A stretch of 39,416 bases of DNA, taken from positions 1-39,416 of IMG/VR virus record IMGVR_UViG_3300044699_000106; one strand, 5' to 3'. Below, in pieces: positions 9,263 through 19,432 of the stretch (positions are counted from its first letter, which is position 1; the number at the start of each line of letters is the position of its first letter). Position numbers and translations under genes: made by a program. The stretch comes from a virus. The notes beneath the pieces are model-generated. The model made no database searches, was not told where the DNA came from, and worked only from the letters and a program-made list of their open reading frames with translations.

Positions 9263-9403
9263 ATGATCGTCATCGGACTGCTGATCGCCGCGCTGGTGCT
9301 GTTCATCCTGGCCGCGCTCAACTGGCCCAGCACCACCCCGTTCAATCTGGTGGCCGCGGGGCTGGCCTGCTGGGTCGCCTCGCTGCTGGTCTCGCATTTC
9401 TGA
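9263..9403 (+). CDS. Small membrane protein (46 aa, two hydrophobic helices)
   Basis: An unbroken 46-residue gene with AAAGGATTC just before ATG 9263. Residues 1-19 (MIVIGLLIAALVLFILAAL) and 27-44 are hydrophobic and flank a short polar turn NWPSTTPF, so it would form a transmembrane hairpin. It lies among tail genes. A two-helix protein of this size could be a holin or an injection accessory; no lysis partner is adjacent, so the role is open. Confidence 0.65.
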   Translation: MIVIGLLIAALVLFILAALNWPSTTPFNLVAAGLACWVASLLVSHF

Positions 9404-9412
9404 GGTGACGCC

Positions 9413-9607
9413 ATGGCCGCGTCCATCCTTCGACTGGGTCTTCACCAAGACCCTGGAGATGGTCCCGAACCCGAACACGGGGCAACCCGCCTTCAGCCGC
9501 TGGACCTGGATCTGCACCGACGCCCGCGGCAGCTATGTCTGCTCCTCCGGGGCCGGACGACTGCCCGGTCCCAGGCCCTGTCGATGATCCAGGCGCACAC
9601 GCAATGA
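9413..9607 (+). CDS. Small tail-operon protein, frame-broken
   Basis: ATG 9413 follows GAGGTGACGCC. Reassembled: MAA, then SFDWVFTKTLEMVPN in the second frame, RWTWICTDARGSYVC, and PGPDDCPVPGPVDD in the third, about 64 residues with three cysteines. The stop overlaps the next ATG (AATGA). Breaks near 9422 and 9545. No family recognised. Confidence 0.5.
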   Translation: MAASILRLGLHQDPGDGPEPEHGATRLQPLDLDLHRRPRQLCLLLRGRTTARSQALSMIQAHTQ

Positions 9608-11238
9608 GCCTCGTTCCCTACGCCCACCCCCGCCGCACGATCCCGCGCCGGTCGAGCGCCACCCAGACGCACTCGGCCTACGCCTTCAGCGCGCCCTCGC
9701 GTGGCATTGACATCAGCCAGCCGCTGCCGGCCGGCAACCCCAACACCGCGATCCGCATGGAGAACATGGTGCCGCGCGTGGCCGGCTGCCAGACCCGGCG
9801 CGGCTACCGGCGCTGGGCCTCGAACCTCGACGGCGAGGTGCGCTCGCTGATGAAGTACCAGCCGGCTACAGGTTTAAACAAGCTGTTCGCGGCCACCTCC
9901 AGCGGCAGTGTCTACGACGTGACCCTGCAGCAGCCCTCCAGCTTCATCCCGTTGCCGGTGCTCACCGTGCTCGGGGGCCAGCCGCCGGGCGAGTGGACCA
10001 GCCTCAACTTCGTCACCTCGGCCGGCGTCCACTACCTCGTGGCGGTCAACCCGGCGGGCGCTACTGGACCTATGACGGCACGACCTGGGCCGAGCACCTG
10101 ATGGGGCCCGGCACGGGCCAGACGGTCGACGGCGTCAACCCGAAGACTTTCGTCTTCGTCACGGTCTACCGCAACCGGTTGTGGTTCATCGAGCAGAACA
10201 GCACCCGGGCGTGGTATCTCGGGACCGGCGTGATCGCCGGCACCGCAAGTCGTTCGACTTCGGCGCGATGCTGCCTTCGGGCGGCAAGCTGGCGGCGCTC
10301 ATCAACTGGACCTATGACGGTTCGGGCGGGTTCGGCAGCGCCGGCATGGACAACAAGCTGGTGATCGTCGCCACGCAGGGCGACGTGCTGGTCTACGAGG
10401 GCGAGCGGAGACGACCCCGCTGTCGTTCAAGGTGGACGGCGCTGGTTCATCGGGCGCGTGCCGGTCGGCAACCGCTTCTTCTCCAACTACCAGTCCGACG
10501 TGATCCTGCTCTCCGAGCGGGGCATGTGCTTCATGTCCGAGCTGATGCGCGGCCAGGGCTTTTTCCAGAACCCGCAGATGGCCCAGGCGGTCAACTCGGC
10601 GCTGGCCATCGACATCGCCGGCTCGCTCGACGCGCGCTACTGGGAGTGCGCTTCGCGCCGCACGAGCAGCTGATGATCATCAACCGCGCCGAGATCGACG
10701 TGCAGAACCTGCAGTGGGTCTACGAGGTGAACAACAAGGCCTTCGCCACGCTGCGCGGCATCCCGATGGTGACGGTCGAGACGTTCGGTGCGCTGACCTT
10801 CTGCGGCGACCTGGACGGCCATGTCTGGCAGATCTTCGAGGGCGCGTCGGACGGCGCGGTGGACGACGTGCCGGGGCCGACCTGCAGGCGTCTGCGTGAC
10901 CGCCTTCCACACGCTCGGCGAGGGCATCCGGGTCAAGCGCTTCCTGATGATCCGCCCGAGCTTCATCTCCGACTCGCCGCCGGCATCCAGGCGGTGCTCA
11001 ACAGCGAGTGGAACACGGGCGCACCGGCAACGCCCGCCCTACCTCGCGGTGGGCGAGAACTTCTGGACACGGCAAGTGGGACGTGGCGGTCTGGTCCGGG
11101 GCCGGGCGCGGCTACGAGTCCTGGCTCGGCGCGACCGGGTCGGGGCGCTACGGTTCGCTCGCGCTGCGCATCCGCGCCGCGCCCGACACCGTCTTTGTCG
11201 GCTGGCAGGCGCTGGTCGAGGGAGGCGGCATCCTGTGA
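9604..11238 (+). CDS. Large tail/neck structural protein (strand-rich)
   Basis: Reassembled length about 540 residues. It opens MSLVPYAHPRRTIPRRSS, then has a run of strand-type repeats: SLMKYQPATGLNKLFAATSSGSVYDV, TSAGVHYLVAVN, YWTYDGTTWAE, FVFVTVYRNRLWFIEQN, MDNKLVIVATQGDVLVY, GNRFFSNYQSDVILLSERG, and ends RAAPDTVFVGWQALVEGGGIL. Repeated YDVT/YDGT/RLWF elements suggest a beta-propeller-like fold. In podoviruses a protein of this type after the connector is a tail-hub or DNA-stabilising component, reminiscent of P22 gp10, but I cannot show homology. Frame breaks near 10058, 10246, 10408-10440, 10648, 10888, 10984, 11027 and 11070. Confidence 0.65.
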
Positions 11239-11692
11239 GCCTGCATCCGATCACCGGCAAGCTGCTGGAGCTGTGCAACGGCGACGCCCAGGCGGTGCGC
11301 TTCATCGAGGACTTCTGGTCCTTCTGCGTCACCTGGGACGACCTGATCGATCGCGACAAGCCGTTCGACAACGAGCGCATCAACAACGCCATGCTGTGGG
11401 CCCTGTTCGGCCTGAACGACGACCCGTTCTACCAGCGCTACCCGGCGGTGCTGCGTGCTTCGATCATGCAGTGCATCGCCAGCTGGATGACCGCGAACAA
11501 GTTCGAGCACTCCGGCCACGCGACCGCATCGAGCAGGCCTACTTCCTGCGCTGCTCGCCGTTCGACGTCTTCTCCACCGTGGTGCTGCTCGCCTCGGGCT
11601 TCCAGAAGCAGCTCGCCGCGGTCGAGTACCTGCATACGTTCGCGGCCGACGACCGGCTGGCCGACTACCTCACCGAGCACGGGGAGAAGTAA
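11235..11692 (+). CDS. Conserved phage protein, FWSFCVTWDDLIDRDK type
   Basis: The GTG start at 11235 overlaps the previous stop (GTGA). About 152 residues, almost all helical: LLELCNGDAQAVRFIEDFW, TWDDLIDRDKP, AMLWALFGLNDDPFYQRY, then after one break near 11515-11522 RIEQAYFLRCSPFDVFSTVVLLASG. I recall helical proteins with this DDLID/NDPFY pattern in tail operons of several podoviruses; no function known to me. The DDLID core superficially resembles isoprenoid-synthase Asp motifs but nothing else supports an enzyme. Confidence 0.65.
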
Positions 11693-11694
11693 CC

Positions 11695-12781
11695 ATGGGA
11701 TGGGGATCATCGCCCAAGCCGCCGCCCGCGCCGACTACAAGGGTGCGGCCGAGGCCACCGCCGTCAGCAACCAGCAGGCCCAGACCACGGCTGACTGGGC
11801 CAACCGGCCGACCGTCAACACGCCGTGGGGCCAGGAGTCCTGGTCGTCGCAGGCGGTGATGGACCCGGCGACCGGCAAGATGGTCAACAAGTGGACCCAG
11901 ACCCAGACCCTGAACCCCGAGCAGCAGGCCGCGCTCGACGCCCAGCAGCAGGTCGAGATGGGTCGCAGCCAGCTCGCGCAGGCCCAGATGGGGCGGGCCG
12001 GCGAGGCGCTGGCCACCCCGTTCGACTGGCAGAACCTGCAGGGCTACGGGCAGGTCAATCAGCAGAACATCAACGCCGACCCCTACATGACCAGCGGGGC
12101 CGGCGAGGGCGTGACCCGCGGGCTCGACCAGAACATCTTCGGCGACGCCGGGCGGCAGCGCTACGAGCAGATGGCGTTCGACCGCATGGCCCCGCAGCAC
12201 CAGCAGGCCCAGGCCGGGCTGGAGGGGCAGCTGGCCAACATGGGCCTGACGCGGGGCAGCCAGGATTGGAACCGCGAGATGCAGCGGCTGCAGGACCAGC
12301 AGTCGAGGGAGCGCTACGGACGCCTACTCGGCCGGCGGCGCCGAGCAGATGAACCAGTACCAGATGGCGTTGGGCCAGGGCAATTTCCAGAACACCGCCC
12401 AGCAGCAGGCCTTCCAGCAGGCGATGGGCCAGAACCAGCAGAACTACGGGCTGATGGCCGGCGCGAACCAGCAGAATTTCGCCAGGGCCTGCAGACCGCC
12501 GGCTACCAGAACCAGCTGCGCCAGCAGCAGATCGCCGAGCAGCAGCTGCGCCGGCAGATGCCCTGAACGAGATGAACGCGCTGCTCACCGGCCAGCAGGT
12601 CGGCCAGCTGCAGACGCCCGACTTCGCCAAGTCGACCTCGGCGGGCGGGGCCAACTACACGGGCGCGGCGCAGGACCAGTACGGCGCGGCGATGGACGCC
12701 TACAACGCCAAGGCGGCCGACAAGCAGTCGATGATGTCCGGCGTGGCCGGCATCGCGGGTGCCGGGCTGATGGTGTTCTGA
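11695..12781 (+). CDS. Gln/Ala-rich virion protein, probably internal or ejected
   Basis: About 360 residues, very rich in Gln, Ala and Gly, with a heptad-like helical body (LNPEQQAALDAQQQVEMG, FDRMAPQHQQAQAGLE) and a hydrophobic C-terminus GVAGIAGAGLMVF. ATG 11695 gives MGWGSSPKPPPAPDY if one base is restored, an N-terminus I recall from podovirus tail or ejection proteins; ATG 11700 gives an unbroken but less family-like start. Further breaks near 12319, 12485 and 12560. The stop overlaps the next ATG (TGATG). Probably an internal virion protein that follows DNA into the cell; inference from composition and place. Confidence 0.65.
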
Positions 12782-13433
12782 TGAAGCTGCTGCAGTTCTC
12801 CGGCGGCCTCGACTCGCTTGCCTGCCTGCTGCTGCTGCAGTACGAGCCGGGTCTGCACGTGCTGACGGTGCAGACCGACGGCGCCCTACCCGGGCGTGGT
12901 GCTGTACCTGATGAAGCTGGAGGCGCGTTTCCCGAAGATCCGCTTCCACCGCGTTTACACGCAGCGCGACCTGAAGGCCCACGGCCAGCCGGTCGACGTG
13001 GTGCCGCTGCGCTGGACCGAGCTGGGCCAGCTCGCGCGCGGCGGCTCCGACGTGCGCTACCAGGACACCTACTCGTGCTGCCACCGCGCCATCTGGACGC
13101 CCCTGGCCGAGGCCAGCAAGCGGCTGGGGGCGACGGTGATCTACCGTGGCCAGCGCAACGAACGACCGCCTGAGGGGCCCCTGCAAGGATGGCGACGTGG
13201 TCGACGGCGTGACCTACCGTTTCCCCGTAGCCGGCTGGTCGCGCCTGCACGTGTCCGACTTCGTGAGCCGCCACGCGGCCGAGCTGATGCCGCCCGGCTA
13301 TGCCGAGGGCGAGCACAGCTCGCGCGACTGCATGGACTGCAGCGCCTACCTGGAAGACAACGAGGCGCGCCTGCGACATCTGCCGCCCGCGATGCTCAAG
13401 CGTTATGGAAGCGCTCCTCACGCGCTGGCGTGA
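12781..13433 (+). CDS. PP-loop ATPase, PAPS reductase/QueC-DndC-like
   Basis: About 217 residues after repairing two breaks (near 12885 and 13160). Residues 6-12 are FSGGLDS, the PP-loop (SGGxDS) that binds ATP in PAPS reductases, QueC, DndC and tRNA thiolation enzymes. Further landmarks are LTVQTDGA(Y)PG, a Cys pair in YSCCHRAIW, and a C-terminal DCMDC. The chemistry would be adenylation of a substrate, with sulfur or nitrogen transfer depending on the subfamily. It is coupled (TGATG) to a virion protein and followed by virion proteins, an unusual place for a metabolic enzyme, although PAPS-reductase-like genes are known in late operons of other phages. No dnd or queuosine partner genes are seen. 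Confidence 0.75.
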
Positions 13434-13502
13434 GATGTGCTGGAAGAACTGGGCTGAGGAGACAAACATGGCCGACCGTGACGACGTGATGCTGGACTAC
13501 TG

Positions 13503-13858
13503 ATGGAGATGGGGACCATGAAGCCCCAGGCTGACAAGATCGCCCAGCAGCAGGCGATGGTGCAGGCCTTGCGCCAGAACGCCGCGCCACCGCAGATGCC
13601 GCAGACCCGCGGCCGGCTGCAGCCGGCATCGAACCCGCTGGAGATGCTCGGCTCGGTCGCCAACGCCGGGGCCGGGGCCTACGCCCAGCAGCAGGCCACA
13701 CCATGGGGGACCAGTACAGCGCCGACCGCATGGCCGCCCTCGGCCGGGTGCGCCAGCGCCAGCAGCAGCCGCCGATGGGCGCGGTTGCCGCCGGCCGGCG
13801 GCGGCTCGTTCGACAACCCCTACGCCCAGGCTTCGGATCGCCCCAGGCCGGGGGTTGA
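13503..13858 (+). CDS. Gln-rich virion protein, frame-broken
   Basis: Starts at ATG 13503 or, with a better ribosome-binding site (GGAGATGGGGACC), at ATG 13518. About 117 residues: MKPQADKIAQQQAMVQALRQ, a Gln/Pro-rich stretch, NPLEMLGSVANAGAGAY, then in a second frame GDQYSADRMAALGRVRQRQQ, and finally GGGSFDNPYAQA ending FGSPQAGG. Breaks near 13702, 13793 and 13830. Composition matches the neighbouring internal virion proteins. No named family recognised. Confidence 0.5.
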
Positions 13859-13867
13859 GGATCGACC

Positions 13868-15256
13868 ATGTTCGATGACGCTGTCTACGGCATCCTGAAC
13901 GAGCTGGCACCCCCGCCGCCGCCGATGCCCGACCTGTTGCGGGGCAAGCCGCAGGGGCCCCAGGTGCCGCAGGCGCAGCAGCCGCCGCCCATGTTGCCGC
14001 AGGCCTACCCGCCCAACCCGTGCCGCAGACGCCCCTGAACCCGCCCCAGCAGCAGGCCATGGCCAGCCGCAGGCCCAGCCACGCCCGGTGCCGCAGGCGA
14101 CTCCGCCGCAACAGCCGCCCGCCCAGGCGCTGCCCAGGCCGTCGCCGCGGCCGGCGGCGGTAGCGACTGGGGCAGCCGCAGCCTGCGACGTGCAGTCCCG
14201 CCTGGAGGCGGCCCAGGCCGACGAGCAGGCAGCGCTGCAGCCGATCGACCGCAGCGCCATGGAGTCGATGTACAAGCAACGCGCCGCGTCCGGCAGCGGC
14301 CATCTGTGCGCGCGCTGGCGGCGATCGAGCCGGCAAGGAGTTCCAGCCGATCGCGCAGCACTACCTGAAGGCCAGCGAGGAAGCCGAGGCCCCGATGAAG
14401 ATGGCCGCGGCACCATGACCAAGGAAGGCTTCATCGAGGATCCGGGCTATGCGCAAGACCTGAAGCTCAAGCGTGCCCAGGCCCGCGTGACCTCGATCGA
14501 GAAGGCGCTCGAATTCAACCTCACCGCGCAGCAGCGCGAGGATCTGCAGCGCGAGAAGTTGCGCGCCGAGGCGCAGCTCAAGCAGCAGCACGACGAGACG
14601 CTGCGGGCGATCGCCTCCAACCGGCCCAGCAACGAGCCGCTGGTGCAGGTCATCGGTCCCGACGGCAAACGCGATGTACGTGCGCCGCTCCGAGGCCGTC
14701 GGCATGCAGCCGCCAGCCAAGGGTGGTGGCAAGGGTGAAGGTGGCACCGAGGGCGAACGCGCCGCGGCCGGCTACCTGGGCCGCATGCAGGCGGTCGAGG
14801 GCAAGCTCGACACGCTGGTCGAGACGGGCAAGCCGAGCCTGCTGACCAAGACCTCGGATCCAACAAGTACGGCCGGCTGGTGCGGCCCCTACAATGGAGT
14901 CTACCCCGCAGCAGGAGTACCGGCAGGCCCAGGAGGACTGGGTCCGCGCGCCAAGCTGCCAAGGAGTCCGTGCGTCGATCCCGCCCGACGAGATGGAGCA
15001 CGAGATCGAGACGTACTTCCCGCAGCCCGGCGAGACTAACGTCGGGATCATCGAGGCCAAGCGGCAGTCCCGCGCCCAGGCGGTGGAGCAGTTCAAGACC
15101 ATGGCCGGGGTCGTCAAGCCGACCATTGCACCGACGCCGACACCAACCCCGCCGGCAGCGGACAAGCCCGCCGCGGGCGCGCCCGTTATCGCCACCAACC
15201 CGACGACCGGCGAGAAGATCCAGCTGGTCGGCGGCAAGTGGGTGCCCCTCAAATGA
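13868..15256 (+). CDS. Internal virion protein with coiled coil, frame-broken
   Basis: ATG 13868 follows TTGAGGATCGACC. About 460 residues. The first 60 are Pro/Gln-rich after MFDDAVYGILNEL; a messy middle (13990-14400) needs several shifts; then a long coiled coil YAQDLKLKRAQARVTSIEKA, LTAQQREDLQREKLRAEAQL, followed by VQVIGPDGK, GYLGRMQAVEGKLDTLVE, and IPPDEMEHEIETYFPQPG. The end is a TP-repeat linker and GEKIQLVGGKWVPLK. The DEM....YFPQPG element is, from memory, a mark of one family of podovirus internal proteins. Breaks near 14035, 14062, 14320, 14400, 14672, 14865, 14900 and 14960. Probably part of the ejected protein set. Confidence 0.6.
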
Positions 15257-17089
15257 CCACGCCCGCCCTGCCCCCTGTTTTGTCCTGCCCGAGGACGCCC
15301 CGCCGCTGCCGGAGGGGTTTGTCATCGAGCGGCGCAAGGAGCCCAAGGTCACCAGCAAGACCGAGCGCTTCCTGACCGGCCTCGCCGACCGGTCTACGGG
15401 CGGCATCGATCGCCGACAAGTACCTTGTCAACCCGATCCGGCAGGCGGTGTCGCCGGGGGCGTCGTCCATGGAGGATGTGCTCAAGAGCCGCGACGCCGA
15501 CTACCAAGCACCCGAGGGTGTCGACTGGATGCGCCTGGGCGGCAACGTCGCCAACCCGGTCAACTGGGTTGCGCCCGAGGTGGGTGTTGCCAGGGCGCTG
15601 CCCCAGGCGGGTGCGCTCGTCGCGCGCGCCGCAGCCGCGGCGCCGCGGACGACGGCCGTGGTGCGCGGTGCTGCCGGCGGGGCCGTGGGTGGCGCGCTGC
15701 AGCCGGCCGGCGAGGGCGAGTCGCAGGGCGAGAACGCGGCCGTGGGCGGGGTCTTCGGCGCGGTCGCGCCGCCCGCGCTCAAGGTGCTGGCCAAGGCCGG
15801 GCGCGCCGCCGCAACGTCGGCCAGCGGGTCGCCGCCGCGGTGCCCGGGACCATCGGCGAGCGCGCGGCCGAGGCGGTCGGGACCCGCCGCACCGCCGACC
15901 TGCTGGCCCGCGAGCTGCCCGGGGGCGTGCCGGCCGACGTTTACACGCCGACCCGCCCAGGCCTGCAGACACGCAGCGCCGCGGTGGCCACGCAGGACCG
16001 GCCGTGGCCGGGCTGGAGCGGGCCAGCCGCACCGCCGCGGGCGAGCACTGGATGCCGTTCGATGAGGCGACCCAGGGGCCCGCTGGAACACGCTGGAGTC
16101 CGGCCTGCAGAACCAGGGCAGTGTCGACGCCGCGCTGGCCGCGGCCAACAAGGTCGGCTCCGAGGTGCCCTACGCCAAGGTGGACCCGGGCAAGTTCAAA
16201 CCAGGAGATGGGCGACTTCTACGCCAACCTCCAGCACGCCAAGACGACGCCCCAGTACCACGGCAACCCGGTGGTGCGCAACGCGGTCGACTACGTCGAG
16301 GACACGATGCGCAACGCCGGGCAGGTCACGCCCGAGCTGCTGCATACCATGCGGCGCACCGTCACCAAGGGCCTGACCGGCGCTCCCGGGGCCGGCGAGG
16401 CGGTGAGTGCGCGCGGCGTCCTCGGAGCCCTTCATCATCGGGCTGGCCAAGGACATGGACAACGTGCTGGAGAAGTCCTCCGGCGGCGAGTGGAACAAGT
16501 GGAAGAGCTGCCTACGCCGACGCGATGGCGACGGCCGAGGGGCCAAGGCCGACGTCAACATCCGCAACAAGTTCGTGGACGAGGCCACCGGCACCATCCG
16601 CAAGCCCGGCGTGGGCGGTGCGCTCGACACGCCCCAGGTCACGCCCGCGGCGCTCAAGCAGGCCGTCGTCTCGGCCGGCTCGATGAAGCGCGGGCCCCGC
16701 AAGGGCCAGGACATCCTGCGCGACCAGTCCAAGAGCACGCTCAACGAGGTGCTGCGCGACCTGGAGATGCAGGGCATCCTGCAGCGCTCCAAGACCGCCT
16801 CGACGGGTGGCAGCGGCAGCGACACCGCCTCGAACCTGTCCCAGGCGGCGCTGATGGAGCTGGTGCTGCCCTCGGGCCTGGGTATCGGCCGCTACGTGCA
16901 GGCCGAGAGCAATCGCAAGGCCCAGCAGGCGATGCAGCGCCAGCTCGCGCAGCTGCTGCAAGACCCCGGCAGCTGCGCCAGTTTGTCGCCGCCCAGGCCC
17001 AGCAGCGATTGCTGCGCAGCGCCCCGCAGTCCCCTGCCCGGCGGCGGACCGGCCTCGGCGGGGTCGCGGCCCAGCTGATGGGCCCGTAA
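15253..17089 (+). CDS. Large internal/ejection-type virion protein, frame-broken
   Basis: The start overlaps the previous stop (ATGA). Reassembled length about 610 residues. The N-terminal part has RFLTGLADPVYGG, EGVDWMRLGGNVANPVNW and a long Ala/Gly-rich segment (GAAGGAVGGALQPAG) that could enter a membrane, a pattern common in podovirus ejection proteins. The middle contains HWMPFDEATQG and DVYTPTRPGLQTRSAA; the C-terminal half is polar and helical, ending GLGGVAAQLMGP. A CGTTTACACG copy at 15938-15947 encodes the DVYT. Breaks near 15275, 15395-15410, 15812, 16005, 16080, 16203, 16420, 16515 and 16970-17010. It likely forms part of the channel for DNA delivery; inference. Confidence 0.6.
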
Positions 17090-17105
17090 CGAGAAAGTCG
17101 AAACC

Positions 17106-18670
17106 ATGCCCCGCAACGTCTCCGGCACCTATACCCTGCCCCTCCGCCCGTGGTGCCCAACACCACGATCGAGAGCGACTGGGCCAACGACACCCTGGCG
17201 GACCTCGCCCAGGCCATGACCGACTCGACCGACCGCTACGGGCGCGGCGGCCTGACCGCGCCGCTGCGGCTGGTGGACGGCACCGAGCCGCAGCCGGCCT
17301 GGGCCTTCGCCTCCGAGACGGGCACCGGCATGTACAAGGCCGGGGCGGGCAGATCGGCCTGTCGATCATGGGTACGCTGACGGCCGGGTGGGATGCCAAC
17401 GGCTACACCGGCAAGCTGGCCAACGTCGACATCACCACGCTCGGCACCGTCGGTGGCAACCCAGTGTTCGAGGGCAACCCGATCTTCAACGGCTCGCCGC
17501 GTTCCTGGGCTCGCCCACCTTCGGCGGGGGGGTCGACTTCACCTCTGCCGAGCCGATCCGGCTGACCCACGCGACAGCGGCGATTGCATGGCGCAGCCCT
17601 ACACCGAGAACCCGCCGGGGGTTTATCTTTCGCGACAGGCTGGCAACCGGCTGTTGGTGGGTGCGGGGAGTGCGGTCCAGTTCAGCAACACCACGAAGTC
17701 CATGGAGTTCGGCCCGAACGACGCCCTGCGGCCGATGGCCGATGGCGGCCTGAACCTGGGCGACGGCACGCATCGTGTCGGGCTTCTGGGGCAAGTCTGT
17801 CGTGGCGATGATCAGGTCGGGGGGGGCAGATCCACGCGATCGGGGCCGTGGGTACCGGCCGTGGCCTGTTCATGAAGTCGGGCACGGCGGGCTTGGCGCG
17901 TTGGTTTGTCGGAACGGACGCTGCAAATGAATCAGGCAGCAGCGCCCAGGTCGGATTCACGATTCAACGTTACGGCGATACGGTGACTACCTTGGTCAGG
18001 TATTTGCATCAACCGCAACGACGGCTGGGCGACCTTCACTAACAATGTGACGGTTAACGCAATGCAACGATCGTTGGTTCCCTGCTGGCAAATGGTGTCA
18101 CGTCCAACAGTACGCTGACATTATTCTGGCGGGCTCGAATCGGCGTGGGTGCAGTGAATCAATTCAGTTACGTTGATTTTCACTCCGGCCCCGTGATGAA
18201 TGATTTCGACGCGCGCATTTCTGGCACAGGTGTTCTGGCGCAACCGCTGCAGGCACCCTGACCTATCAGGCGCGGCTCATACTTTCGCGGGTAACGTATC
18301 GACAAACGGCAAATGACTTGCGGATGGGGCTACCAGTGCAAGAACGGCACCTCGGCGGCGCGCTGCCCTACACCTTCAATGTCGCCTACGACGGCAACCT
18401 GTACCTCTGGATCGACAGCCCTGAGGTGCAAGCTGACGTGGACCTCCTCCCTCTTCAGTGCCGACGAGCTTGCGGCGGCCAAGCCGCAGGAGATTGACAC
18501 CTCCTGGTTCAAGGCCCTGCAACCGGAGGTTCTCCCCTCGGCCTCCGACCTGATCCCGGCGGCAAGCTGGCCGGGCGCATCCCGATGACCCCGAGCCCAG
18601 CCTGTTGACGGGCCAGATGATCCTGCAGATACAGTCGATCCTCGGTCGCCTGGAAGCGGCCGGCCTGTGA
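17106..18670 (+). CDS. Tail fibre protein, frame-broken
   Basis: ATG 17106 opens MPRNVSGTYTLP, then PPVVPNTTIESDWANDTLAD, GRGGLTAPLRLVDGT and WAFASETGTGMYKAG, an N-terminal module I recognise from many podovirus tail fibres (virion anchor). Strand-rich repeats follow (NPVFEGNPIFNGSP, SPTFGGGVDFTS). The distal part from about 17930 is richer in A+T and hard to read through; its end has PYTFNVAYDGNLYLWIDSP and then a short C-terminal stretch GGKLAGRIPMTPSPA plus a helix MILQIQSILGRLEAAGL. About 520 residues. Breaks near 17138, 17345, 17500, 17585-17600, 17790, 17825, 18010, 18062, 18245, 18425 and 18600. It binds the host surface. Confidence 0.7.
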
Positions 18671-18672
18671 GC

Positions 18673-18680
18673 GTTTAAAC
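18673..18680 (+). promoter_or_regulatory. GTTTAAAC motif between tail fibre and proline-rich gene
   Basis: Palindromic copy of the dispersed motif, 3 bp after the tail-fibre stop and 17 bp before the next ATG, just ahead of the AAAAGGAC ribosome-binding site. One of the few copies outside a gene. Confidence 0.5.
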
Positions 18681-18696
18681 CGGAAAAGGACTTGCA

Positions 18697-19389
18697 ATGG
18701 CACCATTCCTTGCTCTCATCACGCCCGTGGGTGGCGACACCCAGCCGCCGCAGCCCCCGCTCGGCATCTGGGGCCCGACCGACCCGCGGCCCAGCAACCC
18801 GATCTACTGGCCGGGCTATCCGGGCGGCGGAGGCGGTGGACAACCTCCGGGGATCTGGGGCCCGACCGATCCCAGGCCGACTCCGCCGATCGCCATGCCT
18901 CCTGGCGGCCAGCAGCCGCCGCAGCCGACTCATCCCTGGGTGCCGCCAAGCGGCCCCGAGGGCCCGCCCGTGCCGGGCTGGCCGGCGATCCCCGGCTTCC
19001 CCAACTTCCCCAGGCCGCCGCAGCCCGGCGTGCCGCCGACCCCGCCTGGGGGCGGCCAAGGTGGCCCGGTCGACCCCGGCTACTCGCCGCCCTGGGCGCA
19101 GGTGCCCGGCGGCGGCCAGGGCCCGGGTGGCCCGGTCGACCCCGGCTACTCGCCACCGTGGGCCCAGGTGCCGGTGCCGCCTCCCTCGCCGCCCAACCTG
19201 CCCGAGGGTGGTGGCATCCTGATCCCGCTGCCTGAGGGCTCGGAGGGCCCGCCGCCGCCGGAGGGCACGCCGGAAGAGAACGTGGCCTACGTGGTCTGGT
19301 TCGGTCCCGGCACGGTGGCCGGGGTGGTCTACCTGCCGCCCGTGGCGACCACCAAGCCGCCGGTCCCCGGGCAGAACCCGCCGGCCTGA
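18697..19389 (+). CDS. Proline/glycine-rich tail-associated protein
   Basis: An unbroken 230-residue protein, more than a third Pro and Gly, with internal repeats: GIWGPTDPRP occurs twice (near residues 23 and 52) and GGPVDPGYSPPWAQVP twice (near residues 123 and 144). Only the C-terminal ~40 residues look folded (ENVAYVVWFGPGTVAGVVYLPP). Low-complexity proteins starting MAPFxxLITPV occur, from memory, after tail-fibre genes in other podoviruses. Start at ATG 18697 after GGAAAAGGAC. It may be an extended spacer or a fibre-associated factor. It is one of the few long unbroken genes in this half of the genome. Confidence 0.7.
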   Translation: MAPFLALITPVGGDTQPPQPPLGIWGPTDPRPSNPIYWPGYPGGGGGGQPPGIWGPTDPRPTPPIAMPPGGQQPPQPTHPWVPPSGPEGPPVPGWPAIPGFPNFPRPPQPGVPPTPPGGGQGGPVDPGYSPPWAQVPGGGQGPGGPVDPGYSPPWAQVPVPPPSPPNLPEGGGILIPLPEGSEGPPPPEGTPEENVAYVVWFGPGTVAGVVYLPPVATTKPPVPGQNPPA

Positions 19390-19395
19390 TCCGAA

Positions 19396-19416
19396 GGGGG
19401 CGTAACTGCCCCCTTT
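19396..19416 (+). terminator. Intrinsic terminator after proline-rich gene
   Basis: Perfect 6-bp stem GGGGGC/GCCCCC with loop GTAACT, followed by TTTG, 7 bp after the stop codon. Short T-run, so probably partial. Confidence 0.6.
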
Positions 19417-19432
19417 GCTCTATGTTGGTTGG

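Noticed and set aside
13435-13503. Micro-ORF MCWKNWAEETNMADRDD... between the PP-loop gene and the next virion gene
   Set aside because: Only 22 codons; the internal ATG at 13468 has a good GAGGAG ribosome-binding site but gives 11 residues, and the region is indel-prone.
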